Source of the DNA: Begonia masoniana
Lineage: Eukaryota > Streptophyta > Magnoliopsida > Cucurbitales > Begoniaceae
Length of the DNA: 64,000 nucleotides
NCBI GenBank assembly: GCA_022432975.1
Contig: CM039510.1
Coordinates: 8,250,309 to 8,314,308, forward strand
Direction of reading: 5' to 3'
Part shown: positions 36,987-48,557 of the stretch, in pieces
Layout: each line of letters opens with the position of its first letter
Numbering within the stretch: position 1 is the first letter of the stretch
Position numbers and translations under genes: made by a program
Notes under the pieces: generated by a model
Told to the model about the DNA's origin: nothing
What the model saw: only the letters and a program-made list of their open reading frames with translations
The model's database searches: none

Positions 36987-39654
36987 CAAACCTCTATTCC
37001 TCACCGATCGAAGAAGGAACTAAGGAAACTTTAGCTTTATCTCACGCCTCACTGGACTGGATGCAAGATTGAAGAAGCCAGAGAAGAACTAATCCGTCAA
37101 CTGAGGGGAGGAAGGCTCAAGGCCCAAAGCTAGCCCCGCTCTGGCGGATCAAGGGTCATGGGCTTTACGAATAGTTTGCGTAGTAGTAAGGTCTCTCTGA
37201 TGGTATTTTGGCTATTTTTAGGATTTAGTGCAATAACTCGAACCGGTTTATTGCAATTTAATATTTTTCGCTTCGGTTCATGTCGGTTTTTTTATTTTAC
37301 GAATTACAAAAACAAAACATGAAATTGGTTCTGGTTCTTCTTCTCAATATAGACTCGACCCCAAAGCGTCACCTTTACTCGATTCAACCATATCGAGTAG
37401 TAAAGGTTTTCTTTTGTCCTTAATTACATCTTAAAAACACTCTTCAAATATCAATATTAATTGCACATGATGCTTAGATTAGGGTTTGTAGTAACAAGAT
37501 CAAAGCAATGATTTCTATTCATCACACATGATTCTTGCATCTCCTCTTGGTTTGATTACATTAGAGGCCTATCCTTTTCTCTTATTTTCTAGATTTTTTG
37601 TTTTTAAATTTTAATTGAAAGTTTTTAGTTTTCTAAGACCAAATTTCCAGTCAATTCTAACTCGAGACTTAAAAACATGCTGAGCTGCTATGTAATCCCT
37701 CAAGCGATCTAATGTCGAATCGCGATCTTTTTAGTTTCTTCGGTAGATTGACATTGTAATGTACCCTTTTGTCTCGCAAAGCACACAATTATTTATGGTG
37801 CTAGGATAGTATTTTGATATATACAAAAGAATTATATGTACAATCAAATTAAGGAAAAATAAAATGATATTATTGTTAGGAAAAAAAACTCCATTGACTT
37901 ATTGTAAAATCAAATATTTGATCAATTTGTGCGTCCACATGGGTAAGTTAAATTATAGTATCGCCACATTTCTTGATGTACAACTACTCGATCCTATAAA
38001 AGGTATTGATTATCGACGCTTTCTCGATTCTAAGTTTTGCAGTTTCTTATTTTGATGACTTCATTATTTGTTCTAATTGTTTTCCATTTTCTAGATCGAA
38101 ATGAGAACATAACTTTCCCAAATATTACTTTAAATGAAATAATTTATACAGACACAATATTTTTCCTTACCCTTTGGTATTGATAGAACAAATAAGTTTC
38201 ATATAAGAGATGCATTGTATTAAAATGTGTAGAATTATAGCTCTTGTAAATCTAGTTATAAACAACCAAAATAGAGGGTAAAATGTAATTTAAAACTTAA
38301 TGTTTGAGGTCATTTACATATTACATGTAAATTATTTTTTTGATAAACATAACATCCGTCTTTCAGTTATCAGCAATGTGGACATTATCATCAATTTATT
38401 CATTAAATAAAGTATGTTTATACCATATTTTCTAATTAATCAGATGTTTTAAGTCGATTTTTGAGTCGTTAATAGTTTCTAACCAAATTTCAAACTCGAT
38501 ATAATATTTTTCGTTGCTGAGTATAATATTTTGTATTCCATTTCTTTGATCGATCTAGTTTTCTTGTTTAATTTCTCCTATTCCAAAAGCATAGCTCTAG
38601 AAACTGGTGATACAAATAAGTGTGAACCAACGCCATTTGAGCACGAAAATTGAATTTTTAGTTGGACAAAAAAATCGAATACAAATTTTATATTTTCATA
38701 GTCATATTAAGTTTTAAGGACATAGCATAAACATCGGAGTGTTGAAAAAATCGTATGATATTGAGACGAATAAGTTAAAGCGATAAATTGAACAAGTTAA
38801 ACAATATATATTAAATGTTTTAAATGTTAAAAATGAGTTCATGATTTCATGATTTCGAGTTCCAAATTATTCGAAAGATAAATTGTTTTTTCATCCTGCT
38901 TGAAGCTATCAGTCCCTAGAGACTCTCTTTGCATTTTCCTTTACTGTGAAGATCGAGAATTAAGTCATCGTATTACTTTGATATATTATTTGTTAATTAA
39001 TTTAATATTTTTACCTAAAATTATTGGGAAAAAAAAAGAGAAGAAAAGAATGGAAACGAACTTTAAAATCTTTATTGGGCGTTGGACTAATTAACTTTAT
39101 CTTTCTCTGGTCGTGCCATCATGATCTTAGGAGGTTTAGCTTTGATTATTATTATTTATTTATTAAACTTTGATACTATAATTAACTTCGATGATCTTTA
39201 ATTAGCAATAGTTTTAATATTAATCAAACTAAAAATAAACAAAGTTTAACTAATAATAAACAAAATTATCAATTTTATTTTCCCTTTTTGTGTTGACTCT
39301 TGCAATATATTTTAATTTTTTAAAATTTATTACAAGATGCAACAAATGTCAAACATTTTAAATAAACGAACTATAAAAAAGAAGAAAAAAATCGGGTCAT
39401 TAAGAGTCGATACGATCGAATTTGTCAATAGTCAAATATGTCTATTACGCACTCTTTGATTGCTCGAAGTTTACTACGATCAGAAAAGTGAAATCACCAG
39501 CTCGTATCGGAATATTTAATTTATATACATCGATTTACATGCTATTTCGCATCAAAATTCGAAAAAAAATATGCATACTCAACGTGTTATTTTTTGTATT
39601 TTCTCACCAACTAAACACTTGAAAGTTTCTCTATTTGTACAAACCTTTCTTACC
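36987..39654. other. Intergenic, no gene seen
   Basis: AT-rich. Short frames only, none resembling a known family. Confidence 0.55.
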
Positions 39655-39661
39655 TATAAAT
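39655..39661 (+). promoter_or_regulatory. Likely TATA box of the XTH pseudogene
   Basis: TATAAAT 71 bases upstream of the XTH start codon; spacing allows a short 5' leader. Confidence 0.5.
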
Positions 39662-39731
39662 GTACATGCTGCCATTTTTTAACATTGTCTATTAGAATCA
39701 CTCATAAAGTTTTCATTTTTAGGTATTCATT

Positions 39732-42700
39732 ATGAAGATCAAATTGGTGGTTGTTGTTTGTTTGAGCTTGATAGTGGTTGCCAATTGTTGGTTTTCTAAG
39801 TCCCTACGCATTGCGGAATTCACTATTATTCATAATAATAGTGACATGCGTTACTCCGTAACTTTAAAACTATTTTAAAATCATCAAAAAACCATAAATT
39901 GGATCGTTAGTCTAAAAGAAATTATTTTTAAGAAATATGTAATTTTTCAAAATGTAATCAATTTACATTGAGAAAAATTATTAGATTTAGATTGTGATAT
40001 AACAAAAGAATATACCTCTTGGAGCAACGCTTTTACTCAGGTACTCCCGTCTGATCTTAACAGCTTTAACTCAGGATCAGGTGTTTTTCTGAAGATTTTG
40101 AAACCGTCGAGTCTTCTCTGAAGATTTTTACACTTAAATTTCTTGACGTGTGGGCGTCTCTCTTACAAGAATAACACACTCATATATTTGTGGAGAGACG
40201 TGTTCTCAACACATGAGACGTCTCTCTTCGATCTTAGAAAACGTTTTTCTAAAACCGAATACGGAAAGGTCACACCTTTTCTCTCTAGGGATTTGCTCTC
40301 TATTTCTTATTTTTTTCTTTTTCGGTCGTACTCTGTCAAATCACATTTGACAATTTTATAGATCTATTATAAAATAATTTTTCAGATTTATTTTAATAAA
40401 AACTAATTTTTTAAAAAATAAATCTTAACTAATCAAATCTAATTTGATTAGCAGTTAATTTATCTGATAAATCAATTTATCGATTATTCATATAATCTAA
40501 AAACAGTTTTTAGAATGTATTTATGAAAACAGCTTTTCAAGATAATCTCATCTTATGAAATTATTCAGATCTACTTTTAAACATTTAAACAAACTATAAG
40601 TCAATTGTAGATCAAATCTAATATGATCAGATATTCCAGATCTACTTTTATTCAAATTTCAAAATTCTGATTTGATAGTCTGTTAAATAACTAACATTCA
40701 ATTTAAATTTGAAGATCAAATCTCATCAAATCTTATCTAATGAGATTTTATCTCATCTGATGAGATTCTTCAAATCTGATTCAAATCCCTTAAAAATATC
40801 TCATCTAATGAGATATTTTATTTTGAATTCAAAATATAAAAACTATTTATATATTTTGAATAACAATATATTTATCAGAGTGTCTATAAATGATTAATCA
40901 TTTATATATTTATATATTTATTCTTGTAACGTGGAAATTAAATAGTGATATAAGATGACAGAGGGACCGATGGACCTATAGTTTTAAGCTCCAATAGTAT
41001 TTGTTAATTAATATAAACTCTTTATATTAAATAATATAATTATTAACTCTAGAGTAATTCCACTAAATACCTAAAGTTGCACTCTTAGAACTACAGAGTA
41101 TATTTACACAAAATAATGTCCATTGATATAGTCATTACATATGTATTAATCCTCCATTAAGATTCGTAATAGAGCTAGGTATAAAATCCGTTAACCACTC
41201 ATCAAACATCTTTATCCTTGACTACCATTAGTTCTTGATTGAATAATTAATTCATAACATTTATGAATTTGCGCGTTAATTATTCAATCCCTGAACTAAC
41301 AAATAAGGGAATCTTGTATTATGGATTTCATTGTATCAATGTTAGAATTCCCAGCTACTCATTTAATTTATTCCCAAAATACAAGGTTTATGTATTGCAA
41401 CTCATACAAAATTGTACCGAGTAAATCAAAGAATAAATTATAATGAAATAGGAGTCTACTAAATACAATGAATTAAGATCATACATATATGACAATCATT
41501 ATGATAAAATTAATTGTTCTTCATTCAATGGATATTATAAGAACAATATAATTTCATCTGATCCAGTCCTATATAATCATATTATATAAAATACAATCAC
41601 TTTATGTCACTACATATATAGTCGGGATATGACTATACGTTCTTAACGAAGTAAACTGTATTTATGACTTTATTAATTTGACGATCTTATACTTCAAATA
41701 TAAGTCATAGACTATTGTGATTATTTCTTTTTAAATTTAATCCCACATATATCAACATATATGTAAATTTAAAATTGCACAAATAATCAAGGATTTTTCT
41801 TTGAATTTATAAAGTATATCGAATAATGCAAACATAAAAATTATTTATTAATTACAGCAATAAAAATGTTTATAACATTTGCTTGTTGGGCACATTATTC
41901 CCAACACCAATGGTGGTAATTTTTGCGATCGAGTCGATGTAAGTTGGGGCGACGGTCGAGCTCAGATTCTCAACTTTGAAAATCTTCTCAATGTAACCCT
42001 AGATAAAAGTTCAGGCTCAGGTTTTCAACCTAAAAATAAATACATTTTTGAAAAGATTGACATGCAAAGATTGACATGCAAATCAGACTTGTCTTTGAAA
42101 ATTTTGCTGGCACAGACAATTACTGCATATTTTGTAAGTTTCAAAAAAAAAGTTTATTTTAGTTCGGCAACATTGTCATCTACTCTTAGTTTAGATTCTT
42201 GAGAATTTGTTATTGGTGCTTACCTCAAAAGGTCTTGTAATAGTTGGTCTCGAGTCTCACGTCTTCATCTGAGTATTTATCATCATTCCAGATTTTAATT
42301 TCAGCGTGACATCATGCATTCTTTTTCAATGTTTCAAGTTTGGTTTTTCTCTAGCTATGCATGACATTGTCCGATGTTTTGCATTTTATTCAAATGAAAA
42401 TACGCGACTTGTTGTAGATGGCAGCATAGGGATAAATATTTTTCGATAGGGAATTCGTGTTTTGATTTAAAGTAAAGGTTTACAAGAATTTTTAAAAATA
42501 GAAGATGGGTATGATATAGTTGTCATCAAGTGGTGAGGAGCATGATGAAATAGACTTTTGAGTTCTTGGGGAACCTAAGTGGACTGGAGACCCATACATT
42601 ATTCACACAAATATATACAGCCAAGGAGTTGGCAGCAGAGAGATGCAGTTCTATTTTTGGTTTGATCCTACTTCTGACTTCCACACCTCCAACATTTTGT

Positions 42701-43128
42701 GGAATCATCAACTCATTTTGTAAGTTTCCAAATCTCTTTGCTACTATATATATATTTTTAAAGATATTCATGCAAGGTGATCGTATTTGTAGCTTCTACG
42801 TAGATGATTCGAGAGTTCAAGAACATGGATTCTCAAGGCATTCACTTTCCACAATATCAACCGATGAGAATGTATTCAAGTCTTTTGGAGGCCGATGATT
42901 GGGCAACGAGAGGTGGTCTCGTGAAGATCAATTGGATGCAAGCTCCATTTCGAGCGTCCTTTTAGAATCTCAGAGCCGACAGATGTCTGGTAGGTGGATA
43001 TTCTTATTGCAGCTCGAACTCGGGATCATGGCTATGGTAGGAGCTCGTTGATGCAAAAAGAGGACAAATATTGCAATGATTCTTATAGGTTCCCCCAAGG
43101 CTTTCCTCTAGAATGCTATACTACTTGA
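39732..43128 (+). pseudogene. Xyloglucan endotransglucosylase/hydrolase (XTH, GH16) gene, split by a solo LTR
   Basis: ATG at 39732 starts a signal peptide (MKIKLVVVVCLSLIVVAN), cut at 39785 by the LTR and resumed at 41912 with GGNFCDRVDVSWGDGRA, the XTH N-terminus. Exon 1 ends at 42133. Exon 2 (42520-42719) holds the active-site segment HDEIDF and [10 protein letters not shown]...WFDPTSDFH. Exon 3 (42793-43128) holds [14 protein letters not shown] and the cysteine-rich ending RFPQGFPLECYTT with TGA at 43126-43128. Lesions are a 14-bp tandem duplication near 42055-42082, an extra base near 42115, an extra T straight after HDEIDF, two extra bases near 42584, a shift near 42817 and a TAG after QAPFRASF. 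Intact XTHs cut and rejoin cell-wall xyloglucan. This copy cannot encode one. Confidence 0.93.
39786..41906. mobile_element. Solo LTR (2121 bp) inserted in the XTH first exon
   Basis: Bounded by TGTTGGTTTTC and ATTCCCAACA (inverted TGTTGG termini) and flanked by the exact 5-bp duplication CCAAT (39781-39785 and 41907-41911). Removing it with one duplication rejoins the XTH signal peptide to the mature enzyme in frame. There is no internal region, PBS or pol, so it is a solo LTR produced by recombination, or a non-coding insertion. The family cannot be named by eye; strand is uncertain because both ends start TGTTGG. Confidence 0.87.
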
Positions 43129-43276
43129 ACAATTCTTTGTAAGAGTTGGTTTTCTATTTCAAGAATTGGTATCAAAATTTATGACACTCTGTTCCGAAGA
43201 TTACAATTTATTTTCTTCCTCGTTAATCTTTCATTAATATTTAGTCTTTTATTAATGAATTTTTTTTTTTTTTTTT

Positions 43277-44733
43277 GGGAAAAGTTCAATTTAGACCCCA
43301 ACGTATGAGGTCAGTGGCCATTTGGTACCTAACGTATTTTTTTGATCAAATCAAACCCTAACGTATAAAACGTTTGCAATTCAAACCCTACCGTCAATTT
43401 TTCAATTAAATTTAACGGATGCTCTTTCAAAATGACTAAACTACCCCTCTCTTTCTCTCCCTCTCTTTCTCTCCCTCTCCCGCTCCCTCCCTCCCTCCCT
43501 CCCCGACTTCCATTTCTGCTGACATTGTCTCCCTTCTTTCTCTCTCTAAATATATAAACTACATGGCCATTAAGAACCAAAATCCATCTCAGATATCATG
43601 TATCACAATCTTCTCTCTTGATGGAGTTCACAAGCCCACCCATTTAAAATAGAGCTTTGTCTTTCCCTCTGCAACCGAAAACTGATTTCTTCTAGACTTC
43701 TAATTCTTTCTCTGATCATTCCTAAGTAGATTTTGTCCATTTTTTATTTTACTTATTCCCAATGATGTCGCCGGAAAACATGGCTGCAAAGCCCATGATG
43801 AAACATGAAAAGCAGGTTGGCAGGAATCGAAAATTCTCTCTCTCCCTCTCTCTCTCTCTCTGCGGTACTAGAAGAATTTAAAGTTGTCTAGATCTGCTCT
43901 GAATTCAGAAATGAACGATGAGAAGTCAACAAGAATCTCAGAACCTCACATAAGTCAAAATAAATTTATATTCAGATTCTAAGAACCCAATTGAGCGAGG
44001 GTGATTGAAAATCAACAATAAAAACAGATACCCAGATCTTGAACGTTGCCAAAGAGAAACTAAAAATCACCGGAGAGCCCTTCTGCAGGGTCAAATGGGG
44101 GAAGAGAGAGATAACTAGGAAATGGGTGCGACGCAAAATCAGAGAAAAGGAGGAAAAATAGCTCAAACGGGGTTTAGAAGCAGAGAAAAACAATTGCAGG
44201 AGGTGATTATTTCGTAGAGAAACAATCGTTGGACGCCATAACACCCCATTTGACAGGCTAATCGTCGAGGCTGAAAGATCGGTAGAAAAATTTGTTCAAG
44301 AAACTCGGTCGGTCTGAACACTGTGAATTGAGGAGGAGGAGAAGACGGTGTGGAAGAGGATGTAATACTTTTCGCCGGAAGAGGTCAAAGTAATGCTCGC
44401 CGGAGGAGAGGAGGGCTTCATTGGTCGTCGGCGTTCTTCGCGTGGAGGAGTCTGTCGCCTGGAGGAGAGAGCACGCAGAGAAGAGAAAGGAGGGGAAATG
44501 GGGGAAGAGAAAAAAGAGAAAAAAAAAAAGGGAGGGTGATCCGGCGTTCCAGAGAGAGAGAGGGAAAGAGTAAGGGGTAGTTTAGAAATTTTGAAAAAAT
44601 TTAATTGAAAAATTGACGGTAGGATTTGAATTGCAAACGTTTTATACGTTAGGGTTTGATTTGATCAAAAAAATACGTTAGGTACCAAATGGCCACTGAC
44701 CCCATACGTTGGGGTCTAAATTGAACTTTTCCC
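43277..44733. mobile_element. Non-autonomous TIR element (Mutator-like?) with 137-bp inverted repeats
   Basis: 43277-43413 and 44597-44733 are inverted copies with about two mismatches, beginning GGGAAAAGTTCAATTTAGAC. T-runs on both sides (43261-43276 and 44734-44746) can hide a 9-bp target duplication. The interior (about 1.2 kb) is CT-rich at left and GA-rich at right, with no transposase. A possible start ATGATGTCGCCGGAAAACAT lies near 43762. Long near-identical TIRs suggest a MULE-type, recently active element; the superfamily is inference. Confidence 0.8.
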
Positions 44734-44850
44734 TTTTTTTTTTTTTGCAGAAAGTACTGAATCTAGTGTTTGTTGTTGAAGAATTCTTGTTTAGACAGTA
44801 ATATTGTGACCTAAAATTTCGTCCTTCCCCATTACATCATTAGTAGATTG

Positions 44851-45257
44851 TGATGCAGCGGGAATATTAGAAAGAAATATAGCTTCAAGATAGGAGAAGA
44901 AAAGGAGAACAAGAGGGAAAGATTATAGCAGGAGAAATATAGCTAGGAAAAGAGAGGAGAAAGGGGAGAAGCTCTAGACAGGGAGATTGGAAGAGAAGGA
45001 AGACAGAGAAAACACATTCATTTTATCATTCATTCATCAACTAACCTTCAAAGTTACAATGCAACACTTAAATAGAATAAAACCTACTTGGAAAATGACA
45101 AAGACACTAATGACCCATTAAACAAATAACAGAAAACCATAAAAATACTAAAAACTATAATAATAAATTAGCATAATAATGCTAACCTAGAAAAATGAAA
45201 AGCTTAATACTTTTAATGTAAAACATAAATAAAAATATAATTTTGATGTCCTCATCA
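44851..45257 (-). repeat. 3' LTR of the gene-capturing retrotransposon
   Basis: TGATGAGGACATC...CCGCTGCATCA on minus, near-identical to 47587-48021 and next to the left GATTG duplication. Confidence 0.92.
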
Positions 45258-45313
45258 ATTCTCCCGGGGAACGAGAAATTCCCAGTCAAGTTGAAAGACC
45301 CATAGCACAACAA

Positions 45314-46606
45314 CTAACCAACCTCCCAACCATAAGTTAAGCGGTTGTACAACCTTCTGTCGACATCCATAAACTTGTGTGACCGGGGGCCTGGATCGAA
45401 AATCTTTAGAATTGTCCCATAATTTAGTAAAGAAATATCATGATGCTCCAATAGGTTTGGATCCAAATGTTGAAGTGTCTCTTTGCAAATCCACATACAA
45501 TCACTGTTTGGCCGACCCATCCAACATACAAAGAAGTGTTGGATCTCACCTTCGTTGATAAGTACAATCTGCTCATCTAAAATATCCTCAATTTTATCCT
45601 CATGTGCTGGATCAATAGATGGAGGAAGAAATGGATCAACATATGGTTTAAAATACCACTTATAAGCTACCAAGTCGTCGACATTAAAATCACGATCAAA
45701 ATTCTTGGACTGATCAATGTGTTTCCCATCCTCTTGTTTTGCTTCTTTAAAAGCTTTAGTCTTCCAAGCGACCATTTTAAGCATTATAAGCTTTTTTCGT
45801 GCAATTCTTCCTCTCCATTTACGTTGGATATATAACACAGTTGTTTGAAGACTTTTAAAATAAGAATATACCATATAGCGGCGGAAATGAGCCTGGATAA
45901 CTGTTGCAGCCTTCGAGCTTTTTCTGGATCGGAAATTTTTGCGAGCCATCATTGCTCTTAATCCAGTTTGCAAAATGATTGCAGATGACCTTAGACTTAG
46001 GTAAGATTTTCTTGCTCGATATTGTCTAAAATTCTTTGAAATTCTTAAAGCTGCTGCTTCCTTCCGCAATTGTTCATCAGTAAACTCCTTCAATGTCTTG
46101 GTAAGCCTTTCAAGACCTTGTTGAATTTTTTCAAGTTTAACTTTTCCTTCATCGAAGAACTTTTCAACAAATTCATTACGTGCGTGGGCTAGAAAGGGTG
46201 GTGGCTCCAATGTGTTTGGTGACCCTAAAAATTGCCGAGAGCCATACTTCTGTTCGTAATGTCTTGGAGCAAACTCCTTTTTCATTTGGTACTTCATTAA
46301 CTCCCATGTAAGAATTTCGCCCTTGTCATTTACTTTTCTCTTTCTCGTAAATTTTTTCCACCAGAAATTAGCATACCCTTTGAAACTCCAAGAGGCTAGC
46401 AGGATTTTTCTTCTCTCTGAATAGTCATGACATTCAAACAATATCTCCATCTTTTCTATTCAATCAAAAATTTCATAACCATTGAAATGACCACTAAAAA
46501 TAGACAGTGAAATATTATATGGGCTTACATGATCATAGTAGTCCATTGAAGTTCTTTGCAACCTAGCCTCTTGATTCTGAATATATTGAGCACCACTCCT
46601 TGTCAT
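45314..46606 (-). pseudogene. Gag / myosin XI IQ-region / chromodomain fusion ORF
   Basis: Minus ATG at 46606 (MTRSGAQYIQNQEARLQ, a typical Gag start). The frame continues through a TGA at 46460-46462, where gypsy Gags usually have Trp (EIFD*IEKMEILFE), and then stays open for 378 codons from 46450. Order from 46450: Gag core (residues 1-70, NFWWKKF...GEILTWELMKYQMKKEF); linker (about 87-127); four IQ-like motifs at 23-25-residue spacing (about 130-238: SAIILQTGLRAMMARKNF, AATVIQAHFRRYM, VLYIQRKWRGRIARKKL, then KTKAFKEAKQ) matching the plant myosin XI neck and start of its coiled coil; then an integrase tail with chromodomain (KIEDILDEQIV...FFVCWMGRPNSDCMWICKE). Intact myosin IQs bind calmodulin-like light chains. 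Whether this product is made is unknown. Confidence 0.9.
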
Positions 46607-47570
46607 TATATCGGTCGTGAAGATTGGAACAGAAAACTCTCCTGTATCGTTGTGTTAATCACGACCACAAGAGGCTGCTGACATAGAGTTCAATTATAGT
46701 GTGACCCGAGCAGACTGGTGTCCCCAGAAAGTGGGCAGAATGGCCCACAGAACACTTCACAATATATATGGCCCAGTAGATTGGCCCAAGAACACTTCAC
46801 AATTTAATAGTCAAACCCACGTTCACCCTAACCGTTCATACCTCAAAGACAGAACAGCGGCATATCCAGCGAATTCCCAGCCAAAACAATACCCGAGGTC
46901 AGAAATTCGAGGGAGCAACACAGAGAACTCCGGCGAAGACCAAAGCAATAAACTAACAAAGGGGTGCAGAAACTCCCTGTTTTGTTTGGCCGAGAACGAA
47001 CAACGCAGCAAAATAATGAAACAGAGAGCTGCGAACTATTGGAAAACCAGAGACCCGACGAGAGGCTTTGAAGCTGACGACGAAGGAACAGCGAAGACCT
47101 CGCGAAGACCCAGAACGACCAGTCGCCGACGCAGAGATCGCAATCCACGGAAATCGACGATATTCAGAAACGGGTCGTCGGCGAACGAGCAACAGAGGGA
47201 GCTGGACCAAGAACTCCGGCGAGCAGTGTAGTCGCAGTTCTCCGAATCCAGAAACCCGAGAACAGAGCAATGAAGATCGAATCGTCAATGATTACCAGAG
47301 AAAAGAGAAGGGCTGTTCGGGTTCGAGAGAGGGAGTGCGACAGAGCTGAACGATGAACAAGAACGAACCAGAAACCAGATTTGTTTTCTTCTGAGTAATC
47401 ATCAAAACAAAATCGCAAACCACTTCTGTTTAGAACCAGAACTGTGTTTTTTTTTTTTTTTTTGTTTGAAAAGGAGACGAACCAACCACAGACAGTGGCA
47501 CTGTAGCAGCGAAAACAGGAGAGAAAAGAAAATTTTGCCCAGAATCAATTGTTTGAGAAAACAATTGCTT
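46607..47570 (-). other. Leader region of the gene-capturing element
   Basis: Lies between PBS and Gag start. The minus strand is CT/TCG-rich with a long poly-A run (poly-T on plus near 47446-47463). Open frames occur on both strands (46701-47231 plus, 46953-47288 minus) but match no family I recognise. Confidence 0.6.
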
Positions 47571-47584
47571 TGCTCTGATACCAA
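47571..47584 (-). other. Primer-binding site of the gene-capturing element
   Basis: TTGGTATCAGAGCA on minus, tRNA-iMet type, two bases from the 5' LTR. Confidence 0.85.
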
Positions 47585-47586
47585 TT

Positions 47587-48021
47587 TGATGCAGCGGGAA
47601 TATTAGAAAGAAATATAGCTTCAAGATAGGAGAAGAAAAGGAGAACAGGAGGGAAAGATTATAGCAGGAGAAATATAGCTAGGAAAAGAGAGGAGAAATA
47701 TAGCTAGGAAAAGAGAGGAGAAAGGGGAGAAGCTCTAGACAGGGAGATTGGAAGAGAAGGAAGATTTTAGAGAAAACACATTCATTTTATCATTCATTCA
47801 TCAACTAACCTTCAAAGTTACAATGCAACACTTAAATAGAATAAAACCTACTTGGAAAATGACAAAGACACTAATAACCCATTAAACAAATAACAGAAAA
47901 CCATAAAAATACTAAAAACTATAATAATAAATTAGCATAATAATGCTAACCTAGAAAAATGAAAAGCTTAATACTTTTAATATAAAACATAAATAAAAAT
48001 CTAATTTTGATGTCCTCATCA
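47587..48021 (-). repeat. 5' LTR of the gene-capturing retrotransposon
   Basis: Near-identical to 44851-45257, plus about 28 bp of extra tandem sequence near 47675-47710. Abuts the PBS. Confidence 0.92.
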
Positions 48022-48026
48022 GATTG

Positions 48027-48557
48027 TTTGACAGAGCTAAGGTCTAAAATATGGAACAATCACGTGTTTTCCAAATTCTCCGCCGGGAGAGGGGTAATGT
48101 TAAGATCTAGTTGCAGATTTTGCTCCGATTCTAGCTCCGGAGCTTGAGTTCTAGTTCCAAAATCCATAATCAACCAAACTTGGTGCAGGTAGCACCTCAT
48201 TGAAATAACTTAAAACAAGCTGTGCAAGCCTTTACAATGCGCAAACATTGTTAGAATAAGCAGTGATATAACTTAAACAACTAAATAGATGTTATTGAGT
48301 GGCAAAACTTAGACAATCGACGATAAATAGCAAATAAAAACTGTGAACTAAGAAAAAGATAGAAAAACAAATCTCAAAAAATTTGATCAAGCAATAAATA
48401 AATATAAGAGGAGTAGTACTACATAGACAAATCTTTAAGGTCTGATCAACATGGATGGCCTATAAATAGGTAAAAGAATTATCAAAATTGAGCATCACCG
48501 ATCTATGCATCTTAATTCTCGATGATTTGCATTTTCTTAATTAGCCTCTGAATTCCT
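48027..48557. other. Short region 3' of UTP25, no separate gene
   Basis: AT-rich; probably includes the 3' UTR of the minus-strand UTP25 gene. No polyadenylation signal can be fixed with confidence. Confidence 0.5.

Larger units (their letters stand above)
44851..48021 (-). mobile_element. Gene-capturing LTR retrotransposon (3.2 kb) carrying myosin XI sequence
   Basis: LTRs 44851-45257 (407 bp) and 47587-48021 (435 bp) are near-identical; the longer one has an extra tandem copy of about 28 bp (AGGAAAAGAGAGGAGAAATATAGCT-type). Flanking duplication GATTG occurs at 44846-44850 and 48022-48026. The PBS on minus (TTGGTATCAGAGCA, 47571-47584) adjoins the right LTR, and a purine-rich segment (CCCCGGGAGAAT on minus) adjoins the left. 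The one coding frame (46606 to 45314) joins Gag, a myosin XI IQ region and a chromodomain. Protease, RT, RNase H and integrase core are absent, so mobilisation must have been in trans. Confidence 0.92.

Noticed and set aside
39732..39878. 48-residue secreted peptide gene (signal peptide plus short mature part)
   Set aside because: The part after VVAN is LTR sequence. The signal peptide belongs to the XTH gene that resumes at 41912.
40680..40800. Repeated TCTCATC(T)AATGAGAT motifs as a separate regulatory array
   Set aside because: They lie inside the solo LTR and look like LTR-internal low-complexity repeats; no further evidence.
46701..47231. 176-codon plus frame opposite the retroelement leader
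   Set aside because: Low-complexity, charged translation of a GA-rich leader, antisense to the element and without family similarity.
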